This document shows, in pieces, positions 36,801-48,795 of a stretch of 64,000 nucleotides of DNA. Position 1 is the stretch's first letter. Each line of letters begins with the position of its first letter. The position numbers and the translations under genes are program-made. The stretch spans positions 4,154,001 to 4,218,000 of the forward strand of contig CAUJLY010000004.1 in assembly GCA_963281155.1 (NCBI GenBank), read 5' to 3'. This DNA is from Rhabditophanes sp. KR3021 (Eukaryota; Nematoda; Chromadorea; Rhabditida; Alloionematidae). The notes under the pieces were generated by a model, which did not search any database, was not told the origin of the DNA, and saw only the letters and a list, made by a program, of their open reading frames with translations.

Positions 36801-37603
36801 AAAGGTCTTAATTTACACATATTTTTAAATGATAGGTTTAAAGCTTCGAATCTGGATATGGTCGTTTGACTAAAAAAATTACAACCCATCAATTGTTGCC
36901 CTACGTCCCCTGAAAATATTATTATATTAGTATTTCAGTGGTTTTTGATTTAGTTGTTACCTTGAGTAAAGCCAAAACGAATTCGAGCATTCTTAAAATG
37001 TAATGCGAACTCTTCTACCTGTCGTTTTTCATCGTCATTCAACGTATCTTTGACTTTTCCTCTACTATGCATTATAGGTGTTGTGGATTTTAGACTGTTT
37101 TTTGAATCAACATTTTCATATTTCCTATTGTTGTCGGTAGTAGATTCAAGATTTGTATTCCCATTGTATTCATTTATGATTTTTGCAATATCAACAACGT
37201 TGTTACCTTCTAATGTTCCCAAATTTGATGCAGAAAGGGAAGGTACAGGTAGGAGGGTAGGAAATGATATGTTTTGGTTTAAGAAAGAAGATAAGTTGGC
37301 ATTATCTGTGTTGGTAGTTAAAGACTGATCTCTAAAAGTCTTTTGTGCAGTAATTAAGTTTACCACATTTTTTAGAGAAGAATCTGTCATCATAACACTA
37401 TTTAACATCAACTGAGCATTGATAGCGTCGTAAAAATGTTTTGGGTTTATATTTTTGATTTCAGAAGCCCATGGGTTGATTTGCGGAGAGCCTTCATTTT
37501 CAGGTGTTGGCGGCAGATCGGATGATTTATACAAAATATTTGCATGGTTATTAGCCGAGTTAAAGACTTGGTGAATAATGTTTAGTAATTGAGTACTATC
37601 CAT
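33851..37603 (-). CDS. ceh-18: POU homeobox transcription factor, CEH-18-like
   Basis: Minus-strand exons: 37603-36961, 36909-36761, 35452-35405, 35361-35134, 33976-33921 and 33875-33851. Exon 1 encodes a Ser/Asn-rich activation-type region, then [26 protein letters not shown]. Exon 2 continues the POU-specific domain with [37 protein letters not shown]. Exon 3 is only 16 codons. Exon 4 is an acidic linker and the homeodomain start ([31 protein letters not shown]). Exon 5 reads [18 protein letters not shown]. Exon 6 would end RQKKRKL, stop. The PDHDKM helix-2 region resembles C. elegans CEH-18, which acts in gonadal sheath and epidermis and restrains oocyte meiotic maturation. The first four introns are canonical. 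The last join (33920-33876) lacks a GT donor in the frame that keeps the domain. Introns 2 and 4 each carry a related insert on the other strand. Confidence 0.85.
34018..35065 (+). mobile_element. Decayed insert A inside a POU gene intron
   Basis: Plus-strand material lying in the intron at 33977-35133. Its left part (about 34018-34110) matches 35494-35585 of insert B, including a shared run AACTATATACCAAAGGT. An open frame at 34330-34749 ([20 protein letters not shown]..., 139 aa, helical) matches nothing I know. The right part (about 34875-35045) matches the end of insert B: [11 protein letters not shown], EFI, NCDH, then a Cys/Ala stretch, here with several stops. This is a damaged copy of the same kind of unit, with a different middle. 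The source is not established. Confidence 0.55.
35494..36692 (+). mobile_element. Decayed insert B inside a POU gene intron, BRO-like piece
   Basis: Plus-strand material lying in the intron at 35453-36760. In shifting frames it encodes, in order: a Cys/His cluster (YCTFCEVYF... then HFNNATC, about 35755-35815); a stretch near 36060-36250 with [20 protein letters not shown], resembling the N-terminal DNA-binding BRO domain of baculovirus/nudivirus and mobile-element proteins; a C2H2-like CKKCHLKF...H (36370-36420); and a C-terminal NCDH module shared with insert A. Stops and frame shifts break each part, so no intact protein is made. I read it as a fossil of a large DNA virus or a virus-like transposon. 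The family call is inference from one motif. Confidence 0.5.
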
Positions 37604-38852
37604 ATTCTAAAATAAAGGGAATATTTGTAAATGCAAATAAAAAATTAACATCTATTAAAATATGCAAAAAAGATAAACCCACGATTGATCATACTCATTA
37701 ATATGCATGATCATTTAAATAAATATAATTATGAAAAATGTCAAAATAAAAAGTTACAAAAGAGAATAAACGTTATTTAAATGTCTAAGAGTGATTTGTA
37801 AAAATTGAAAAAATATTTTAGACCCTATTACAAACATATATCAGCTTATAAAACATTAACGTGAAACGGAGAGGGTAAAATTGTTTGTACATATTTTTGT
37901 ATTAGTGTGACTGAATTTTACATAAAATGTTGCTGATAAGCATATACGTATTTTTAGAAAACTGCAATATTTAAAAATGATATTAAAAAATATGTTGTGC
38001 GCGTACTATTCAGCCACATCAAATTGCTTTTGAATAAATCGCTCAGTATGTTTTTTAAAAGTATCTTTTTGCGATACATTTTAAAATGCGCCTCAATTTA
38101 AAAGGAAACAAAAAAGCAATACTTTAGTAAGACTATGCCTAAATGATGCATTGTTCTGTCAATAATGTATTAATATATTTAATTTTAATGTATGTGAATT
38201 GCTAGATAAAAAGACAGTTGCCAATACAAATAAATACATTGTGATCTGTTTAATTTAAATAAGGGCGTTGCTGATGAGTTCAAAATATTAATAAATTTTT
38301 TGTTTTGCTATAGTTAAGCTCAGTTTCTATAAAAATCAAGAACTTGATATCGTCATTTAATGTAAACAATTTTATAAATTGCGTATCTAATTGCAGACCA
38401 AGAAATTATCACTTTGTTTGTATAATAAAAAATTCGCCTGTGACTACAGAAAATGAAAACTAAATATAATACTAGTAAGTAGATAATTGCGTCTTTGAAA
38501 ACACTATGACTAATTATATTAGCATAATTATATCAAAAAAGCAAAAACGACAAAAGATTGGTATTCACAAGTTACGCATACTGTTATAATAAAAATGATA
38601 ATAAAAGTGACAAAACTGTTTAATAAATAAGGGGAAGTAAATGATTACTTTGCACAACAATAACAAAAATTAAATACGATATCAAAATTATTGATGACAT
38701 AAGAAACATTCTGTTATGAGGTTTCAATATTTGAAATACCCATTTTAGTATGCACAACAGATTACCAACTAATAAAAAGCTTCATGCTAATTGTGTGATG
38801 GTGAATAAGACAAAATTAAATATCTGTCAATGCTAAATTTCTTAAAATATAT

Positions 38853-38911
38853 ACAATTATCAAATCTATTAAAGTAGATACTACAATTATCAAATCTATT
38901 AAGATAGATAC
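38853..38911. repeat. Two 30-bp tandem copies
   Basis: ACAATTATCAAATCTATTAA is repeated at a 30-bp spacing, with only a few differences in the rest of the unit. Confidence 0.85.
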
Positions 38912-39019
38912 AATTGTCGCACTGCAAAGGGTTATAAATTTAATGTCTTATGCAAATAAAAAAATATTTTTTAACAAACTTGGCTTATTTCAAAATTAAT
39001 TTTTTAAGCATACTAAAAT

Positions 39020-39101
39020 AAATATTTTACCCATACTTAATTAAATATTATACCCATACTTGAGTAACTATTTTATTCATATTTAAATAACTATTTTATC
39101 C
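39020..39101. repeat. 23-bp minisatellite, about 3.6 copies
   Basis: Units begin AAATATT or AACTATT and contain ACCCATACTT or ATTCATATTT. The copies at 39020, 39043 and 39066 are complete, and that at 39089 is partial. Confidence 0.8.
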
Positions 39102-39157
39102 AGAGCACCTTGTAGACGTTTATTAATTCAAAACAAAAATCCAATGTATATTATGGA

Positions 39158-39272
39158 ATTAAAAATATATAAAGAATAACTTAAAAATAAATTAAGAATA
39201 ACTTAAAAATATATTAGGAATGAATTAAGAATAAATTAAAAATAAATTAAGAATAATTGAAAAATAAATTAT
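39158..39272. repeat. A/T minisatellite, units near 10 and 20 bp
   Basis: Repeated AATTAAGAATA, ACTTAAAAATA and AAATAAATTA words over about 115 bp. Unit length drifts, so it is a degenerate array. Confidence 0.75.
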
Positions 39273-40922
39273 ATTAGTTATTATGGCATGCATTGAATAT
39301 AAATTAATTTTGAAAGTAAGTAAATAAATTTATCACCAATTTTTGATGCTTTTCTTGTTACAATTAAAGAAAAACCATAATTTCTGAATATTTGCAAGTC
39401 TCAACAGATGTGGCATATTAAAATTGCAAGAATTTAAAGAATGGATGTATAAGATGCTTTAGAAGAATAGACCCATTTCTGTTTCTATCATATTCTATTT
39501 GTATATATATATATGTATATGGAACCCTTGAATGGAGGCTTTTTATATGCGTTTTAAAAGCTGACTAAAATGGTGTTTTTAGAAAATTCAACAAAAAGAC
39601 AAGTCTCTTTGAACAAATATAATATTTGAGAGATAAATCGCCACAAAAGGTAAAAGATTTGGAGTTAAATTTTAATTATTTATAATTCGGTCATTTGAGC
39701 AAAGAGGTTTTAAAAATCAGAAGTTTAAATAAACTTCCAAGTGATCTGTTGTTTATATTCAAAGTTCTTTAAAAATATTCTAAATTGTTTGAAAAATTCT
39801 TAAAGAGATTTAAAAGGAACAAAAGTTATTGAAGGAAAGAGTTGCTATTTGAGTTACATAACTAAATTCAATTAACAATTAAGTGTAAATTTAATAAGAT
39901 GGAATAATTTGAAAAGAGGCTCTTATCATATCCCATCTCTTTAGAATTAGCATTCATACGCATAAAAAAATGATTGTATGTGTATGCAATTTATTAAAAA
40001 GGTTATAACAAAAAAGCCTGTTATTGTGAACATAAGCAAAAAATGAAACAGTTTAGACATTTATGGTTGTGTTAATGCAAACATAGCAGAACCATTTAAA
40101 TTATCAAAATGAATAATGGTATGGATAATTATCAAAGGAAAGGTGATTGAGCCTAAATTATTATTTAAGTAGTCACTTGAAGATAAATTCAAAAATAACT
40201 TTTAACAATATTGTTTCCTTGTCTTCATTATCATACATGTACATGTTTATTTGACACAGACGCATAAAAACTTTTGATATTTGCTCAAAAATATACCATA
40301 TTAGTGTATAAGTGATACCAAGAAAATAATAAGATGAAGCTATTTTGATATTAAAATCGAGAAAAAACATGTTTGCAGTGATACATAAAAGTAAAATGCG
40401 AATGAAAGAAAGGTTACTTTGATTAAAAAGATGATTTCAGCGCAATTTTTTGTCATACTTAACTTTTTCACTTACATACATTTTTGATATATTTTTCCTT
40501 TATGGAGCAGTATGTTCTAATAACATTAAGATTATTTTTTTGGAAAATATTAACAAAAAAGTGCGTCACGAAGGCAATGAAATAGCCCACGAAGACAGAT
40601 GAAACTGCTTATTTGTAAAATTAATTCGATAGGATAATATGCCAACGTACATAAGCATTTTAATACTTTCAATTAACACTAATAATTTTAGTTTGTTTGG
40701 AAAACGATAAAACACTCTAAAAAGATAAGAAAGGAAATAAAACAAGTTTGGATATGCTAAGCTTTCATTTTTTAATATTATAAGTAATATGAAATTTATA
40801 AAATTGAATTTTTGATAATATTTAAATCTTTTTAATTGTCAATAATACATTAAAATACGATTTAATAGTCGTATATTGTTTCTAAGTACATATTTGAATG
40901 ACAATAAATAATTGTATACTTA

Positions 40923-40992
40923 AAATAAATTCACAATTAAACGTTTCAAATAAATTCACAACTGGACTTTTCAAATAAACTCACACTTTTGT
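40923..40992. repeat. 25-bp minisatellite, about 2.7 copies
   Basis: Units begin AAATAAATTCACAA at 40923 and 40948 and AAATAAACTCACA at 40973, each ending near TTTC. Confidence 0.85.
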
Positions 40993-42109
40993 TATTTTAA
41001 AATAAAGTGAAAATGTATTTTAGGATTAAAATTTACCATGTTTATGAAATGGAAGACATTATGAGAACATTAGGTCAAATAAATGTTTCATCGCACCATG
41101 AAACAATGCATTTCATCGATGCACCTGTTTTTTATAAAAATCAGTTATCACAATTATTTTTGAATAAAGATAAACTAAAATGGAAAGTTTCAAACACAAA
41201 TAAATATGTTTGGTAGTAGCTATGCTCTTATCAGCGTATTTGTGCATTTAGAACAGGGTATAATAATTGTTCTTAAGATATAATCAAATCAGTAACAGTT
41301 AAATTTGTATTACAAAGGACTACAATAAATATGTTATTTATTTGTTTATATTTGGAAATGAAGATATTGTCTTGATGTAAAAGTTACAAAAATAAAAATA
41401 GATTTAATATAAAGTATATAAAAGAGGCTTAAAAATATCAAAAAATAATGTCTGAAAATAATAATAACTTTTGAACGTCATTATAACAACCATAAATGAT
41501 GATACAATTGTTCGCTTTTATTATGTTTATCATTAAGATAGGAAGAAAAAGCTTAAGTAATGAAATAAAAGCTTCAACAATTTGATGAATCGATTTGCAT
41601 ATTTAAGTTATCACTTATCAAAATGGGGAATCTGATGAATGTATTTAAATAATAATTGAAAGTGTTATAGTAAAAGTTTCAACTTGCTCGTACCATTGAA
41701 AGAAAGCTTTTGACAAAAGTAGTAGCCTCGCAAAGGAATGGTATCGAGGCGAAGTAAACACATTTTGAAGATGAAATGAAGCAATATGTGAATGAAATAC
41801 GAAGCTGAGCTAAAAGAAATAAAAATAATGAAAATATATTTGAGAAATGAATAATACTCACAAATGTTTTATATTTTGAAAAAAGAGTTGATCAATGTTT
41901 ACGGGTCAACAGTTGTCTTCAAATCAACTGTCACTTAGTGATCATAATAATTTTAATTATAACAATGCTAATTACTGAATCACTGTTTTGAACATTTGAA
42001 AGCTGAAAGAGATAAATATTGCCGTCTACTTTGAATGTATCTTTCTCTCATCAATACACGTAATTACTTATGCTGATTATATAAATATATCAATAAAACA
42101 AAGCATAAT

Positions 42110-42290
42110 TTGTGTGTTCGTCTAGTATCGTTAAGGATCGTAGTCGTCTAGGTTGATTCATTAACTAGCAACTCGTTAATGATGTATCGAGGGTCCAATT
42201 TATTTGTCAAATTAACGAAAGGTGAAACCGATTTAATTACCAACTAACGAGGTCGCCTCGCTTATGCTGTGCAGGTGTTTTTTATCTCTA
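42110..42290 (+). other. Structured G+C-richer island, possible small RNA
   Basis: This stretch stands out from the A+T-rich desert. It holds a perfect 8-bp hairpin (TCATTAAC at 42158-42165 and GTTAATGA at 42175-42182, nine-base loop). A 5-bp hairpin CGAGG-TCG-CCTCG lies at 42248-42260. The 22 bases at 42230-42251, followed by GT, match the canonical nematode SL1 leader at about 15 positions by eye. A good Sm-binding site is missing, so an SL RNA is unlikely, but some RNA or a remnant is possible. Confidence 0.2.
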
Positions 42291-43962
42291 ATTTACATGT
42301 CACCATAAAAAATGTTTTTTCATGTTAAATAATAAATAACAAAAATAGTAATCTTTTAATAATATGGCTTAAAAAAGTGAATGAGGTAGTAAGCACTTCT
42401 CTCAAATGTATACAAATTAATATTTTTTGCATCCGCTTCAATACCTTCCAATTATACATTATATTATATTCAAGGGGGTTCGTGAATTTACTCAAATATT
42501 CTATTAGAATTCAAATTAACATACTTTATTTGCTTTTCCTATTATTTGATAAATACTTTTTTAGAAGTCGTTAAAAGCAGGCAAAAAGTGTTTCAAATTA
42601 CTAGGTGATACATTTGATAACTTGATAACTTTTGAAAAAAATTTCAAATTTATTGGTAAGAAAAATAGAATATTGAGGGCTTCTTTTATTATAATAATTA
42701 CATACTTTTTTATCTATTGACAGAGTTTGTCATATCAACATCTTTTCCAACTAAAATTGAAATAATACAAACGCGATATAAATAATCTAGAGTAAACATA
42801 TGCATTCAATTAGCATCTTTTAAACATTTAACAGCACTGCAAAGAAAGACAGTTTAAAATTAAACAATTAAAAAAATCAAACTATATGCTGAACAAATAC
42901 AATTGCAGGTTATTTTCGGGTTTTGCAGTTATACTAATCAGGGAAAGTATAAGATACAATCGTTTATGCACTATCTTTGTTAAAATGTTATCTAGTAATA
43001 TCGAAGAACACAAATTCCTCCTCACTAATAAATAAATTGCTTTAAATTTTGTCGCGTCTTCCATTATCTATTCGCAAGTAATAATAAAATTTCATATATA
43101 ATAAATATGCATATTGAATTGTGTGGTAAAATATAAAATACAATAAATAAATACAACAAACAAAAGTTTCATTTTTCGCAAAATACTCTTTCTTAAATCG
43201 TTTTAAATGATTTCGTATATTTCTGAATATTTATTCACCAACAGTTTAAAATATGTACAATAATGTGCTAACGAAGCTTAAATAATTTGAATAAGTAAGA
43301 CATTTTGTTTTACAAATTATTAACATCATACATTCGCAAATACAAATACAATTCTGAAGGCTAGTTTGTATTCAAATTTTTATTTAGCAACATATGACGC
43401 CAAATATTTTTTTGATTCAACAAATATTCACAACAGTCAACTACTCAAATATACAACAAAATATCAACACGAATCATTTCATTGAATCATTATATGCCTT
43501 GCAAATTTGTATTGTTATCAAAAATTACATACACCTATTCATTTCATTTCAATTAAACAAAAAAAGATTTGCAATGTATGAATTGTTGAAATCACTTTTA
43601 TTGCAAGCTCAATATTTGTTTTTATGATTATGTTATTATGGTGACAGAAGCAAGTGTTAGCTTAATTTTTGTTTATATTAAAAAACGAAAGCATAACTTC
43701 TCAGATACAAAGATACAAATGTTCACTATTTATGTTAACGAACAATGAATATAGACGACAGTTGCTGCTTCTGGTTAAAGGGTTATCTATGAGTATGCAA
43801 TTTTTTGTACCACCACGTTTGACTCAAAAACAAAAAGCTAGTATGATAGTAAATAAAAAATGTTAACAATAATAGCCATTAAATATGTATAATCAAAGTA
43901 TAAATAAAAAACAAAAAATAGGATTTGCTTGAACTTTAAACATTAATATGTGTATTTATAGC

Positions 43963-44105
43963 ATTCAGTATCTTCAAATATTATATATTTATAATATTCC
44001 GTATCTTCAATCGACAATATTCAGTACTTTCAAACATTAGTATGTGAAATGTGTAACTTGAAGCATTAATTAATGAATAATATTCAATAACTTGAAACTA
44101 AGCAT
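43963..44105. repeat. Degenerate repeat with ATTCAGTATCTTCAA-like core
   Basis: A core like ATTCAGTATCTTCAA, ATTCCGTATCTTCAA, ATTCAGTACTTTCAA and ATTCAATAACTTGAA recurs four times with irregular spacing. Confidence 0.6.
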
Positions 44106-44691
44106 TACAATTACACCAAATGCTTACATTCAAAATTGTAAAATTAGAAAGGTTGCTATAATTTGAAATGATCTTTCAATTCAGACAAAGAAGTTTCACT
44201 TTGCTCAAAAAATACATCATTGAGAATGACACCTCATTCTTTCTAGAAAAATTATTGTGCTATTAATATATCGTCTTATAATTGTAAAACGAGAAATCTC
44301 ATATAGTAAAATAAACTTGACGTAAACAACGCCGCAAAAAGGCTGGTGTACTTGATAAATATTTATTTTCACAAAACAATGCTTATGCTTTCATTTGCCA
44401 ACTGAAGATTACTATTCAAACAAACTTTGCAATAATAACACCAATTTGAATTGTAAAAAAGATTTAAATAATAAACATATTATGCATCAATCAACACTTA
44501 ATATTGTCCTATACCTATTTACTTCAGTTTTGTAAGATCAATCTATTCTAGCCTTTATTTTGATACATTTGCAAATGAAGCTTCTTCCCATAAATAAACT
44601 TCTTTCCAAACTGTTTAGTAGTGCCTTCGCAGTAGGATATTTGCATCATTTACTGTTGTACCATAAAAAACTGTTTATTAATTAATCCTTG

Positions 44692-45827
44692 ATGTCAAGT
44701 TCTGATATTGAATTAGAATGGCCATTGGTTTCCCCAATATCATGCATTGCCTTTTCAAAGGAAAGCAATTTATTGGCCGTAGGCTCGTTCGATGGGCTAA
44801 TTTGTATCTACAACTTTAATGAATCCCTTCAAACTTTTCAAATTTACCACAAGTTTGGTCACTCGTCTAATGTGTTATCTCTAGTGTTTGACGTAAGTTA
44901 TAAGATTCTTAAAACTTTTTTCACATACGTAATCTTTTTAGGGAAAGAGTGGCCTATTTAGCGGTGATTTTTCTGGTGTTATCAAACATACTACGTTGGT
45001 TCATGACATGGAAACACAGGTGTTTGGAAATCACGAACAAGGCGTCAGCTTCTTAACAATATCCAGTCAACGGAATCTTTTGATATCAGCTGGATATGAC
45101 CAAATAATTAAAATTTACGATTTAGTATGTGGAAGAGTAATTAAAGAATTAAAAGCGGGTGGAAAAGTCTTTGCAATGGAGTAAGTTAAACGTCAAAATA
45201 CAGGTAATAATCGCCAATATTTATAGTTCGAATGATGATTGGCTTGCTGTGGGGAATTCTCACCATGATCTATATGTTTTCAATCTCGAGGATCTAAATG
45301 AACATGCAATAATAAAAAGAGAACTGACTAAATATCAGTTAAGATCACTGAAAATTTTAAATGACAAGGAAACAATTGTTGCTGCTACAATTGAAGGTAG
45401 AGTATGTGTTGAAGCAATTGACATTACGGAAAATCACAAGAGTAAGAGATATGCATTTAAGTGCCATCGAAAAAAAATTGAAGGAATTGAACAAGTATAT
45501 CCAGTCAATGCCGTTGCTGCGCATCCAACGGAAGCTGTATTTGCAACAGGTGGCTCGGACAGATCACTCACACTATGGGATCCAAAGCGTCGCAAGGTAT
45601 TTTTATTTATTATCATATTTTTCTAGTGATACGTATTTTAGAGACTCGTTCAACTTCCAAACTTACAAAATTCTGTTCAAGCTTTAGAATATAATTACAA
45701 TGGAACCTTCATTGCTATTGGGATGTCATTTTTGAATGAGTTGGAAGATGCGCCACTTAATTCCGAAAATTCATACGTAATTGTTAAGAAAGTTGATGAA
45801 ATAGTTATTGCCCCATCAAAGCAATGA
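44692..45827 (+). CDS. BUB3: BUB3, spindle assembly checkpoint WD40 protein
   Basis: Four exons: 44692-44892, 44942-45180, 45227-45596 and 45642-45827 (introns 45-49 bp, all phases agree), giving 331 aa; human BUB3 is 328. BUB3 is a seven-bladed propeller that binds phosphorylated KNL1 motifs and the GLEBS motifs of BUB1 and BUBR1, so bringing the checkpoint to kinetochores. Matches to the family in order: PISCIAFSKESNLLAVGSFD, AGYDQIIKIYD, the very typical RYAFKCHRKKIEGIEQVYPV followed by NAVAAHP, then FATGGSDRSLTLWDPKRRK. The last exon encodes the final blade and a tail without the usual acidic loop length. YAFKCHR and the YPVNA block separate BUB3 from its relative RAE1. The ORF frames inside exon 3 on both strands are shadows. 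Confidence 0.93.
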
Positions 45828-48721
45828 ATATAAATCAAGAAAAACTAAGTTGGAAATTACTACTTCTAAATTATGTTCAATTTAAATATTTCGTTTGTTG
45901 GTTAAATTTTACAACTTTGATAAAAAATTTAAAAAGCTTTCCTCTTTAAAATTGAGATCCCTCTGACAATATGTAATAATTTATAATCTTTCTTTGACGT
46001 AATTTCCAAACACCAATAAAGAATATCATATTAAATGACATCACAGTTATTGATAGGACATATAATTTTTGATTTGCTAAACGTACACTCGCTAAATATT
46101 AATCACTAATTTATTTTGTACACATAACTCCTTAAGTATACTATTTCACATCAAGTATGATACTTGTTACTCTCGAAAGTGCCATTTGCATGACTATATA
46201 ATTAAGTTGTTATTACACGAAGTCAATCTTCATTAATGAGTAAATGGTTAATGACTATCATGCAAGTTAAATATTAAACGCTGTCATTTCTAAACATTTA
46301 CTTATATTACCATCGATAGCCATTTTTAAGTTAATTGAGTGAATTTTTGATGCTAAATTAATACAGTATGAAGACACTCTATTACGCATACTTATTTAAA
46401 TGTAACTTTGTTCGAACATTTGGATGCTTTCAAGAAATTCGATCAACCAAAGAATGCATTAAAATTGAAAGTGTTATTTATTTTAAAGATTAAAGTTATT
46501 TGAAAATAAATTGAAATTAGAAGAATTTTGTTTTGATATTAAAGTCAAAATTTGGATGGATGAAAAATATTAAAAGTTTATTTTCTATTAATCAACTTTA
46601 TTATATATAATATTTCCACACAATTAAATATTAATAAGACTTATTTGTAAGGTTTTCCGGTTGATAGTTTAATGTATGTCATAAATGAATTTATTCATAC
46701 TAAAAGGAAAATAATAATTATGTGATTGAAATAAATAAAGGTAAATTATGGTAATGGATGGCATGAGTTAAAATAATGCGTACTCACTGCTTTTTAACAT
46801 AAATTTTCATTATAAATTAACAAGATGTCTTGCTTTGAAAGTGATTATTATTTTATGATGTAATTTATTCCCAAAAATTATACAACAAACATTGGATTGA
46901 ATATTTTATTTATACCTTTTACTCCATTTTAGTTGACACATTTTGATTAACAAATTACTAGTGAACAATTTTGCTAACTTAATAAATATATTAAAAGAGA
47001 AACTAAAATAAAAGGGACAAATTTGAAGATGTATCAAATAACTATGGCTTTAAATTGTTCCTGATTAGTGTCAGCTGCCGTCATTTATATCAAATAGAAT
47101 TAATTTTGATGAGTTTATCACTCACTTAAACACTATCCAGACCGCAATTTAGTACGACAAACCTTATAATAAATCATTGTAATCTTGTTTTGTGGACAGA
47201 TATTATAATGAATGATCAGTTAACTTAATATTAATATTATTACTGCTTTCCTTTTATTCATATCTTATCTGTTTCAAAAAGTTTATTTTAACAACTTTTA
47301 ATACTTACTCACTCATTATTTCTTTTGATTCATCGTTTTATTTACGTGAACACAACAACACACGCACTAAACAAATGAATATTGTATTGTTTAACTTGTA
47401 AAAGTTGATTGTAGTTTGTTTTTAGACAAATAAGATATCATGATTTATCCAATATATCACCCACATCTTCGCACTTCTTTTAATTTATTATGTCATTGTG
47501 ATAACATCTTCCGAGGATGACTGTTTGTTTGATTAACATTTTAGTAACAAAAAGTATCTACTGAGATTGAGGATGTACAATGGGAGATGGTTAATAAACA
47601 TCAACCAAACATTACATACACTAACTTGCACCATTTCAAATTGTTTTACATGAATGAGGAGAAAAGTGCTAAAACATAATAATCAGTGAGAATGATAATA
47701 ATAAGAACAGAACATTTTTAGTTAATAAAGAAGATGAGAGTTTCCCTTTACTTTGCGCAAAAATGCTTAGTCTCTTCATTACCGACAATACTTTTTGTCC
47801 AAGCAGGTTGTAAAATGAAGCTCAAGTTATAAGCTGGTTTCAGTTAAGTGCGAGAACACATTCACAATGCTTTTTTAATTTAACAAATTGATGACATCTC
47901 CTAGGTGTTATTTATTGGACAATGTTACTTTTTTATCCTCATTAATTTCATTTTTACAGTAAATCAGTCCCATATTTCAATGTAACATTACAATTTTAAC
48001 AACATTTTCAATACTCCACAAACTATTTATTAATTAGGAATCGTTATTTTGATTATCCACAATAATTCTAATTAATGTTTCAAACCATAACTTTGATTTA
48101 CGAATATTTTAAGTAACAAATGTCTTAAATGATAATTATTTTAAATGACAATTACTTTAAATTAATTCACATATTTTAGAATTCATTCGCATATATTTTT
48201 CGAATTAATTAATCCTTAAATTATATTATTTGTTCCTTGTTAAGTGGCTAGATTGCCTTGATTCTATGTACAAGAAATAGTTGAGATATAAATAATGTTT
48301 ATCTATAACCTCAAATTTATTCATGACCATTTTTGCATTATACTTCAAAATTCTTTGTCTTTAAATGTCATTTCAACACTCATTAATGTGTCTTTTAAAT
48401 TTCATCAAATTATTTAACTCTTTATTACGGTTGTTATTTTATTACCCATGAAGGCTGTTCATGTCCCCATTTATGGTATTTTGTGTTATTAGCAAATTAA
48501 TTCAAAAATGGTTTATTGTCATGATGTGCTCAGGTGCTCGTATATTTATGTACATTTATGATTTCTTCGATACTTATTTGCATATTTATACGTATACTTA
48601 CTTGTCTTTCTACACCTCAATGCTAGTGCCTTCATTAGCCTACCTCCTTACCATTCATTTTTACCTCATCTCAGGCAATTATTAGTTTGAAATGCATAAT
48701 TAAACAATTTGAGTAAGAAAA

Positions 48722-48795
48722 TTAAATTCGAAATAAATGGTTAAGCAATTTAATTCAAAATAAATAGTTAAGCAACTTAATTTAAAATAAATAGA
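48722..48795. repeat. 27-28-bp minisatellite, about 2.7 copies
   Basis: Units contain AATTCAAAATAAATAGTTAA or a near copy, at 48722, about 48750 and about 48778. Confidence 0.8.

Larger units (their letters stand above)
37604..44691. other. Gene desert between POU gene and BUB3
   Basis: About 7 kb without a gene I can support. It contains several short A/T minisatellites (listed separately), a G+C-richer structured island at 42110-42290, and scattered chance open frames of up to 90 codons. The one at 41013-41216 (EMEDIMRTLGQINVSSHHET) has the best composition but no splice partner or promoter. Confidence 0.5.

Noticed and set aside
42110..42190. Possible tRNA in the G+C-richer island
   Set aside because: Box A- and box B-like words are present, but no cloverleaf with matching acceptor stem could be drawn.
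37604..44691. CRISPR-like or LTR structures
   Set aside because: Repeats are contiguous minisatellites without regular unique spacers, and no paired direct terminal repeats were found.
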